Part shown: positions 34,598-41,142 of the stretch, piece after piece
Position numbering within the stretch: position 1 is the stretch's first letter
Layout of the letters: each line of letters begins with the position of its first letter
DNA from: Fulvimarina uroteuthidis
Lineage (GTDB): Bacteria > Pseudomonadota > Alphaproteobacteria > Rhizobiales > Rhizobiaceae
Assembly (NCBI RefSeq): GCF_034321785.1
Contig: NZ_JAXLPB010000002.1
Span: 310,001 to 374,000 of the forward strand
DNA length: 64,000 nt
Direction: 5' to 3'
Notes under the pieces: model-generated
Told to the model about the DNA's origin: nothing
The model's input: the letters and a program-made list of their open reading frames with translations, nothing else
The model's database searches: none
Program-made: the position numbers and the translations under genes

Positions 34598-36112
34598 ATG
34601 GCCCATTCCGTCGAACGGACCGACATCGCGGTGATCAAGGCCGCAGAACTCGTCGCGCGCGAAGCCGGCATGGCGACGATCGTCCCGGTGATCCTTTCGG
34701 GCGGCGCCGGCACGCGCCTCTGGCCGCTGTCGCGGCGCAACGAGCCCAAGCAGTTCCAGCCGCTCGGCGGCGACCACACGCTTTTCCAGGACACGCTGCT
34801 GCGCTACGCGGCGCCGTGTTTCGGGGCACCGATGATCATCGCCAATGCCTGCCAGGAAGCGATCCTCAGGCGGGATATCGAGACGATCTCGGCCCTCGGC
34901 CTGCCCGATCCGACGCTGGTCCTCGAGCCGGCCATCCGCTCGACCGCCGCACCGATCGCATGCGCGGCCCTCATGCTGGCCGAACGCGGCGAGGAGGACA
35001 CGCTGATGCTGGTTTCCCCGAGCGATCACAAGGTGAAGCGGCCGGCCGAGCTCTACGAGGCCGTCGCGGGATCGCTCGCCTTCGTGCGGTCCGGCTCGAT
35101 CGCCCTGTTCGGAATAGCGCCCACCCGGCCCGAGACCGGCTTCGGCTACATCCATGTGGGTCCGATGGAGCACGGCATCGTGCGGCGGGTCGAAGCCTTC
35201 GTGGAAAAGCCCGACCTCCCGACCGCAGAAGCCTATCTCCGCTCCAACGCCTATCTGTGGAACAGCGGCATGTTCATGTTCTCGGCCCGCACGATCCTCG
35301 ACGAGTTCCGGCGCTTCGCCCCTGAGATACTGGGTGTCGCGCAGAACGCGGTCGGCGAGGCAAACCACAAGAGGGGGTCCGTCACCCTCGGCGCGGCGTT
35401 CAAGAGCGCGCCGGCCGTGCCCATCGACGTGGCGGTCATGGAGCGTTCCGACCGCCTCGGCGTCGTTCCCGCATCGTTCGGATGGAGCGATCTCGGCACG
35501 TTCCACGCTCTGTGGCAGGAGGGGGAGAAGGACGCCCGCGGCAATGTCGTCTCCGGCAACGCCATGCTGGAAAACGTCTCCGGAAGCTATGTGCGGGCGC
35601 AATCGCGCATCGTCTGCGTCTACGGGCTGGACGATGTCTGCGTCGTCGAGACGCCCGATGCGATCCTCGTCGGCCCGCACGCCGACAGCGCGCCGATCAA
35701 GACCTTCGTCGAGACCCTGACGAAAGCCGGCGAACCTGCCGTCCTCAAGCACATGGCCCGCGATCTTTCCAGCGACGGCGATGTCGTCCGCCTCGAGATC
35801 GAGCCGTTCCAGGCCGCGCCCGTGCCGACCTTCTCGCAGTTCGAGAACCGGCTGATCATGGTCGTTTCGGGCTCGCTCTCCCTCGTCTCCTACAATGGCA
35901 CGACGCGGCTTGCCGCGGGAGAAGCCGCCCATCTCATGCTGAGCGATCCGACGGTTCTGCGCAATGACGGGTCGCTCGCCGCGAGCGCCGTCGTCTTCAA
36001 GCTGAAGCACATCCGCGAGATCGGCCTCGAAGGCGCCCCCCACCTCGGCTCGCCGGGCAGCGGCTTCGACGCCAGGGCCGCATTGCCGGCCTATCCGGCG
36101 CTCGACGGGTAG
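34598..36112 (+). CDS. manC: Mannose-1-phosphate guanylyltransferase (ManC) with degenerate cupin domain
   Basis: About 504 residues; ATG 34598 is preferred, ATG 34670 (MATIVPVILSGG) and TTG 34574 are possible. The guanylyltransferase part is intact: VILSGGAGTRLWPLSRRNEPKQF, VSPSDHKV, FVEKPD, NSGMFMFS and GWSDLGTF. It makes GDP-mannose from mannose-1-phosphate and GTP. The C-terminal ~130 residues take the place of the type II phosphomannose isomerase cupin, but its metal ligands (the QxHxHRAEHW and IPxGxxHR motifs of the family) are missing: the region reads PTFSQFENRLIMVVSGSLSLV. Isomerase activity is therefore unlikely. GDP-mannose feeds the epimerase at 29566. Confidence 0.9.
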   Translation: MAHSVERTDIAVIKAAELVAREAGMATIVPVILSGGAGTRLWPLSRRNEPKQFQPLGGDHTLFQDTLLRYAAPCFGAPMIIANACQEAILRRDIETISALGLPDPTLVLEPAIRSTAAPIACAALMLAERGEEDTLMLVSPSDHKVKRPAELYEAVAGSLAFVRSGSIALFGIAPTRPETGFGYIHVGPMEHGIVRRVEAFVEKPDLPTAEAYLRSNAYLWNSGMFMFSARTILDEFRRFAPEILGVAQNAVGEANHKRGSVTLGAAFKSAPAVPIDVAVMERSDRLGVVPASFGWSDLGTFHALWQEGEKDARGNVVSGNAMLENVSGSYVRAQSRIVCVYGLDDVCVVETPDAILVGPHADSAPIKTFVETLTKAGEPAVLKHMARDLSSDGDVVRLEIEPFQAAPVPTFSQFENRLIMVVSGSLSLVSYNGTTRLAAGEAAHLMLSDPTVLRNDGSLAASAVVFKLKHIREIGLEGAPHLGSPGSGFDARAALPAYPALDG

Positions 36113-36169
36113 GCGTTTCCAGTTCCGTCCCCGCGACGCCCCCGGCGTCCGCTTCGCAACGACCGGACG

Positions 36170-36189
36170 GCCCTGCCGCTCGGCAGGGC
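36170..36189. terminator. Hairpin between manC and the convergent Crp/Fnr gene
   Basis: GCCCTGCC (36170-36177), four-base loop, GGCAGGGC (36182-36189): a perfect 8-pair stem with a tight loop, 58 bases after the manC stop. No T-run. Confidence 0.45.
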
Positions 36190-36298
36190 GCGCCGGCATG
36201 CGCCGCCCGTGCGAACGAGCCCGGCCAGTCTCCCGACGAACGATGACAGCACACGCGCTTTGCCCCGCCCGGCCCGTCGCAACGTCGCGGCGGGACGT

Positions 36299-36326
36299 TT
36301 CCGGCTGGGCGGTTCCGGCTGGGCGG
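36299..36326. repeat. Tandem 14-base repeat
   Basis: TTCCGGCTGGGCGG occurs twice head to tail, with a third partial unit (TTCTGGCG) after it, just beyond the stop of the Crp/Fnr gene. Function unknown. Confidence 0.7.
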
Positions 36327-36338
36327 TTCTGGCGACCG

Positions 36339-37082
36339 TCAGGAAATGGCGATGGTCTCGATCGCCTGGGGCTGGTGGGCGAGCCGGCAGAACATGTCCG
36401 GGTTCAGGACGATGACGGATCCGCGCTGGGTCTCGATCAGGCCCTGGAGGCGCAGCATGCGCAGGACCCGGTTGACGTGGACGGCGGTGAGCCCTGCCGC
36501 ATCGCCGAGATGGGTCTGGGTCAAAGGCAGCCGCAGGCTCGTCCGGTCGCGCCGATCGCCCAGCGAGCGGCAGGTCAGATCGCCCAGGATCTGCACCACG
36601 CGCTGGCGCGCATCGTGGCATTCCAGCGTGGCGATCCGCGCCAGCATGCCGGCATGCTCCATTTCCACATGCTCCCACAGGACGGTCTGACCGGCGCCGT
36701 CGTTCGCGAACAGGGTCTGGATCTGGCTGAGGGGGATCTGCTCGACCACCACGTCGGTGATCGCGGAGACCACATGGTCGAACGACCTCACGGCATAGGG
36801 GTTGGGATTGCAGACGTCGCCGGGCAGGAGGAAGGCGAGGATATGGCGCATGCCGTCCTTGGTCTCGCGGTAACGGATCGCGATGCCTTCGCGAATGGCG
36901 AACATCGCCTTCGGCCGGTCGTAGATCGCGAGAATGTCCTGGCCGCTCAGAACGGTCGAGAAGCTGTTCTGGAGGCGGGCGGCGTCTTCGTTGTCGGATC
37001 GATACTGGGCCCGGATGCAGTCGACGAGGCTGCGCCCCTGCATCCTGGCAGGCTTCGACATTCCATCATCGGGTCTCGGCAT
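36339..37082 (-). CDS. Crp/Fnr-family transcriptional regulator
   Basis: About 247 residues from ATG 37082, 8 bases after a G-run (GTGGGGGG). The cyclic-nucleotide-like sensor fold spans ~30-150 (GQDILAIYDRPKAMFAIREGIAIRYRETKDGMRHILAFLLPGDVCNP), and a winged helix ~185-235 has LPLTQTHLGDAAGLTAVHVNRVLRMLRLQGLIE. No N-terminal cysteine cluster for an Fe-S centre is present, so it is not an FNR-type oxygen sensor. The recognition helix has V..NR where FNR and FixK have E..SR, so its site may differ from theirs. It is divergent from the UDP-glucuronate decarboxylase gene. Confidence 0.88.
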   Translation of the reverse strand: MPRPDDGMSKPARMQGRSLVDCIRAQYRSDNEDAARLQNSFSTVLSGQDILAIYDRPKAMFAIREGIAIRYRETKDGMRHILAFLLPGDVCNPNPYAVRSFDHVVSAITDVVVEQIPLSQIQTLFANDGAGQTVLWEHVEMEHAGMLARIATLECHDARQRVVQILGDLTCRSLGDRRDRTSLRLPLTQTHLGDAAGLTAVHVNRVLRMLRLQGLIETQRGSVIVLNPDMFCRLAHQPQAIETIAIS

Positions 37083-37295
37083 GCGCGTACCCCCCACGAA
37101 GACGTGCCGCTGGCGGAACTTGGCGCCCGGCTCATCCCCGAACGCCCCCAAACGGACTTCGACAAGATTCCGACCCGGAGCGATCGTTCCGGTCGAAGGC
37201 TCGATGTGAGCTCAGGGTCATCGTAACACCATATCTGGAAAGAATTTGCGCGCGGCGACGCATTCGGGGTGACGAAGCTGCGCCGATGAAGGGCG

Positions 37296-37309
37296 CATCG
37301 GGATTACTC
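37296..37309 (+). promoter_or_regulatory. TCGGGATTA element, copy 4
   Basis: CATCGGGATTACTC, the same 14 bases as at 30665-30678, 152 bases upstream of the decarboxylase gene. Confidence 0.5.
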
Positions 37310-37365
37310 CGTTGGGATCGGTCGCGCGGGCCTTTTCGCGTTACTTCCCATAACGGCCGGGCTGC

Positions 37366-37379
37366 TTGATCTGCGGCAA
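37366..37379 (+). promoter_or_regulatory. Imperfect FNR/Crp-like palindrome
   Basis: TTGATCTGCGGCAA differs by one base from TTGAT-N4-RTCAA. It lies 82 bases upstream of the decarboxylase start. Confidence 0.4.
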
Positions 37380-37460
37380 GTACAAAGGCGGCCCGCCTGC
37401 GCGACGACTGTCGGCGACGCCGTCCGTGACGGACGGCCCGGCCCTTCCGGAGACGCTGCC

Positions 37461-38480
37461 ATGCTCGATATCGACACGCTGGACCATTCGCGCCTGCAAC
37501 TCGTTCCACCGCTCGCGCCGATCCTGGTGACGGGCGGTGCCGGCTTTCTCGGCTCGCACCTGTGCGACGAGCTCGTCGGGCGCGGGCGGTCGGTCATCTG
37601 TCTCGACAATCTCCTCACCGGGCAGAAGGCCAACATCGCCCATCTTCTCGACCATCCCGGCTTTCGCTTCATCGATCACGACGTGATCGATCCGATCGCC
37701 CTCGAGGTGTCGGCCATCTACAATCTCGCCTGCCCCGCCTCCCCGCCGCACTATCAGCGCGACCCGGTGCATACGCTGAAGACGAGCGTGTTCGGCGCGA
37801 TCAACCTCCTCGACATTGCCCGCGCCAACGATGCGCCGATCTTCCACGCCTCGACGTCGGAGATCTACGGCGACCCGGACGTCCATCCCCAGCCCGAGAC
37901 CTATTGGGGTCATACCAACTCCTGGGGTCCGCGGGCCTGTTACGACGAGGGCAAGCGCTGCGCCGAAACGCTGTTCTTCGATCATGTCCGCCAGTACGGC
38001 ATCGATGCGCGGCTTGCCCGGATCTTCAACACCTACGGGCCCCGCATGGCGATCGAGGACGGCCGCGTGGTGTCCAATTTCATCGTGCAGGCGCTGACCA
38101 ACGGCGAGATCACGATTTACGGCGACGGCACGCAGACCCGGTCGTTCTGCTACGTGTCCGATCTCATCGACGGTTTTCTGAAGCTCATGGCCCTGCCGCA
38201 GGCCCCCGAAACCCCGATCAATCTCGGCAATCCCGTCGAGTTCACCATGATCGAGCTCGCCCACCGGATCATCGCTTTGACCGGGTCGCGCGCGCGGATC
38301 GTCCACCGCCCCCTGCCCGAGGACGACCCCACGCAGCGCCGTCCGGTCATCGAACGGGCACGCGCGCTGCTGGACTGGGAGCCGACGATCGGATTGTCGG
38401 AAGGGCTGCAGCGCACGATCGCCTATTTCGACGCCTTGCTCGGCGAGCGCAGCCATGCGGCGGGACGGGCGGCGGTCTGA
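37461..38480 (+). CDS. uxs: UDP-glucuronate decarboxylase (UDP-xylose synthase)
   Basis: 339 residues. Extended SDR with ILVTGGAGFLGSHLCDEL. Signatures of the UXS clade: ASTSEIYGDPDVHPQPETYWGHTN, GPRACYDEGKRCAETLFFDH with the Tyr-x3-Lys pair, RIFNTYGPRM, VVSNFIVQAL and GDGTQTRSFCYVSDLIDGF. It turns UDP-glucuronate, made by Ugd at 26401, into UDP-xylose in the cytoplasm, so xylose is a predicted EPS component. It is divergent from the Crp/Fnr gene, with TCGGGATTA and palindrome elements in front. Confidence 0.93.
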   Translation: MLDIDTLDHSRLQLVPPLAPILVTGGAGFLGSHLCDELVGRGRSVICLDNLLTGQKANIAHLLDHPGFRFIDHDVIDPIALEVSAIYNLACPASPPHYQRDPVHTLKTSVFGAINLLDIARANDAPIFHASTSEIYGDPDVHPQPETYWGHTNSWGPRACYDEGKRCAETLFFDHVRQYGIDARLARIFNTYGPRMAIEDGRVVSNFIVQALTNGEITIYGDGTQTRSFCYVSDLIDGFLKLMALPQAPETPINLGNPVEFTMIELAHRIIALTGSRARIVHRPLPEDDPTQRRPVIERARALLDWEPTIGLSEGLQRTIAYFDALLGERSHAAGRAAV

Positions 38481-38761
38481 AGCGTCGTGCGTCTGTTCAG
38501 ACGCCCGATGCCCCAGCGTTCTGTTTGATCTCAAGCATCGGGCTTTGCGAAAGGCGCCATCCGGTGCTCGGGCGACGCCGGGCGACACCGGAGGGATGCA
38601 CAAGCGCCGCGCGATGCTGGGCCGATCGCCCGACGCCGTCAGGCGGCGTCCGGGCGACGCCGGCACGCGGGAGATGGCGAGTTGCGTGCGGCGGCGATCT
38701 CGGCCGCGCCGCGCAGGACAAGGACGACCAAACAGGACAACGATCTTCGGAGGATGACGCC

Positions 38762-39454
38762 ATGGGTGTTTTGACGGACCCGTTCGAAATGGGTTTCAAA
38801 CTGGTCAGGGAACGGCGATATGCCGATCTCGCCCGCAAGCTTGGCAGTCTGGCCTATGAGCGCCGGATCGCCGTCGGCCTTCGCCGCGACCTGATGGGGC
38901 CGTCCCCGTCGATCAAGGCGAAGATCCCCATCACGGTGCGCGAGTTTCAAGGCTCGGACCTGACCGCGCTCCTGCCCGAGTCCACCCATGCGATGTCACG
39001 GTCGGAACGGCTGGAGATCGAAGGCCGCCGCCGGCTGCACGATGCCAGCATTCCCAGATGCTTCGTCGCCGTCGACGATGCGACCGGCCATCCGTGCTAT
39101 TTTCAATGGCTGATCGGGCCAAAGGACAATGACAGGATCCAGTCGTTCTTCCCGCGCGGCCTGTTCCCGATTCTCAATTCCGGCACGGCGCTTCTGGAGG
39201 CGGCCTACACGCCGCCGCACTATCGCGGAAAAGGGATCATGCCGGAAGCGATGGCGCGGATCGCCGAGCACGGGCGCGACATCGGCTGCCGCTCGATCGT
39301 GACCTTCGTGGAAGTCCACAACGTCGCCTCGATCAAGGGCTGCACGCGGGCCGGCTTCGTGCCCTATATCAAGCGCACCGAACACAATCTGGCGCTCCGG
39401 CTCAAACGCCGCTGGAGCTTCGAGCCGCTGCCCAAGGGCCTCGGTACGGTCTGA
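38762..39454 (+). CDS. GNAT-family acetyltransferase
   Basis: 230 residues; GGAGG at 38749-38753 is 8 bases before the ATG. The GNAT core is at the C-terminal half: AAYTPPHYRGKGIMPEAMARIAEHGRD supplies the R-G-K-G acetyl-CoA loop, then CRSIVTFVEVHNVASIKGCTRAGFVPYIKR is the beta-5/alpha-4 signature with Asn and Ser. The N-terminal ~75 residues are of unknown fold. It is 281 bases downstream of uxs and may acylate an EPS sugar, but no substrate can be read from the sequence. Confidence 0.8.
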   Translation: MGVLTDPFEMGFKLVRERRYADLARKLGSLAYERRIAVGLRRDLMGPSPSIKAKIPITVREFQGSDLTALLPESTHAMSRSERLEIEGRRRLHDASIPRCFVAVDDATGHPCYFQWLIGPKDNDRIQSFFPRGLFPILNSGTALLEAAYTPPHYRGKGIMPEAMARIAEHGRDIGCRSIVTFVEVHNVASIKGCTRAGFVPYIKRTEHNLALRLKRRWSFEPLPKGLGTV

Positions 39455-39620
39455 CCGGCCCATGATGCGGCAAGCCCGCCAGAATCCGGACCGTCACACC
39501 GGGGCCCCACATCGGACAGATGGCCGGGCACCCTCGGGAAGGCCGCTCACGAACCGGCAAGGGACCATGGGCCAATCAGGGCTCGTGCGAGCCCGCCCCG
39601 GTGCCCGGCGCCGGCGTTCC

Positions 39621-39752
39621 TCAGTGGGCGAGATGCGGATATTTGCGGCGGATCTCGGCCTGCAGGCGGCGCGCTTCCTGCACGCTGTCCACCAAGCCGA
39701 TCAGCGCCGAGCGAAGCTTGCGGGGGCGTGCGGGCTGGTTTGTCTTGGCCAT
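39621..39752 (-). CDS. 43-residue basic protein
   Basis: A short minus-strand frame from ATG 39752 to TGA 39621, with AAGGA eight bases before the start. The product starts MAKTNQPARPRKLRSALIGL and ends AEIRRKYPHLAH: a basic N-terminus, a possible amphipathic helix and a charged C-terminal helix. It sits alone in an otherwise gene-free 780-base stretch, has a good ribosome site and normal codon use. No family is recognised, and coding status needs transcript or conservation support. Confidence 0.6.
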   Translation of the reverse strand: MAKTNQPARPRKLRSALIGLVDSVQEARRLQAEIRRKYPHLAH

Positions 39753-40232
39753 GGTCGTTGTCCTTGCTGCTGGATGTCGGAGAGGCCCGTCCGGCCGGAG
39801 CCGGCGGCAACGAACCTCTATGTCAGGTTGCGCTTCTCAGATAAGCCCGGACGCCTCGAGGCACCATAGGCTGCATCGCAACGCAGCCATGCGCTGGTCG
39901 TAACGCTGGCGGTGACGCTTTGGTCATTGTTTCGAGCATGCGTCCGGCTCCGGCCCTTGCCGGTCGCGGTTCCCCAGCGGCATGCCTCAGGGGCAGGACC
40001 ATCGCCGCCCCCGAGCTTGCCCGATCCAAGTGCGCACAAGGCCGGAGCGCTATTCACGGGAGTCCGGGACGGACCGCCGCCGTCGCTTCCACGGCCGGTG
40101 CCACACCAGAAAATAGCAGATCGAACCAAGAATAAATCTCGAGCATCTGCTTGAATACAAACAAATGTTTACGGTTTCTAAGACTGTTGTTCGGTATCTT
40201 GACGGGAACCACGCAACCGCATCGGACGCAGG
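39753..40232. other. Intergenic region before the EAL gene
   Basis: 480 bases with no supported gene. The last ~130 bases (from ~40100) are AT-rich and probably carry the promoter of the EAL gene, but no clear box pair is seen. Confidence 0.45.
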
Positions 40233-41033
40233 ATGACGACACGTACATGCCCCGGATGCCAGACATCCAAACCGCTCGACTTTTCCTTCTCGATGGCTTT
40301 CCAGCCGATCGTCGACGTCGTTGACGAGCGTGTCTGGGGCTACGAGGCGCTGGTGCGCGGACTTGCCGGAGAGGGCGCCTACGCGATCCTGTCGAAGGTG
40401 GAGGAAGAGCAGAAGTACCGGTTCGACCAGGCCTGCCGCACCAAGGCGATCGAACTGGCGGCGCGGCTCTTCGCCGACAAGGGCACCCATCTGTCGATCA
40501 ATTTCCTGCCCAACGCCGTCTACGAGCCGGCCGCCTGCCTGCGCGCAACGCTCGCGGCGGCCCGCAAGAGCGATTTTCCGCTTCCCTCGATCATGTTCGA
40601 ATTCACCGAGGGCGAGCGCATGGTCGATGTCGCCCATCTCCAGAACATCATCGCGGAATATCGGCGCGTCGGATTCCTGACCGCCCTCGACGATTTCGGA
40701 GCAGGCTATGCGGGCCTCGGGCTCCTGGCCGATTTCCAGCCCGATCTGATCAAGATCGACATGCATCTCGTGCGCGACATCGACACCTCGCCCGCGCGCC
40801 AGGCGATCCTGTCCGCCATGCTCTTCGTCGCCCGCGAACTGAACATCACCGTGTTGGCCGAAGGCATCGAGTCCCACGCCGAAGCAACGACGCTGAGGGC
40901 GGCGGGCGTCCGCCTGATGCAGGGCTATTATTTCGCCAAGCCTGCCTTCGAAGCCCTGCCGGGCGTCGATCGGGCCATTCTCGACCAGAATGCCGGCGCA
41001 GCCGTCGCGCACGGAACGATCGCCACCGCATGA
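40233..41033 (+). CDS. EAL-domain cyclic-di-GMP phosphodiesterase
   Basis: 266 residues, a stand-alone EAL domain after a short N-terminus with a CPGC motif (residues 6-9). The catalytic set appears complete: Glu of YEALVRG, Asn of SINFLPN, Glu of FEFTEGE, Asp-Asp of LDDFGAGYAGL, Lys of LIKID, Glu of AEGIES and Gln of MQGYYFAKP. Such an enzyme hydrolyses c-di-GMP to pGpG in the cytoplasm, which often lowers EPS production and favours motility. It lies between the EPS locus and a chemoreceptor gene 109 bases downstream. Confidence 0.92.
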   Translation: MTTRTCPGCQTSKPLDFSFSMAFQPIVDVVDERVWGYEALVRGLAGEGAYAILSKVEEEQKYRFDQACRTKAIELAARLFADKGTHLSINFLPNAVYEPAACLRATLAAARKSDFPLPSIMFEFTEGERMVDVAHLQNIIAEYRRVGFLTALDDFGAGYAGLGLLADFQPDLIKIDMHLVRDIDTSPARQAILSAMLFVARELNITVLAEGIESHAEATTLRAAGVRLMQGYYFAKPAFEALPGVDRAILDQNAGAAVAHGTIATA

Positions 41034-41142
41034 CCGGCTATCGACCGCTCTTCGTACCGACAGAACCAGGCTCGGGTCGCCTTGACCCGCGCCCGCTCCC
41101 GATCATGGCGATCACCCTCGCCCCAGGACATATGGCCGAAAC

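Larger units (their letters stand above)
37083..37460. other. Divergent control region of crp/fnr and uxs genes
   Basis: 378 bases with no gene. Contains TCGGGATTA copy 4 (in 37296-37309) and, 56 bases further on, TTGATCTGCGGCAA (37366-37379). Confidence 0.55.

Noticed and set aside
29519..38543. GCATCGGGCTTT shared by 29519-29530 and about 38536-38547 as an EPS regulatory repeat
   Set aside because: Only two copies were seen, one of them just outside a coding region with no consistent distance to a start codon, so it may be chance.
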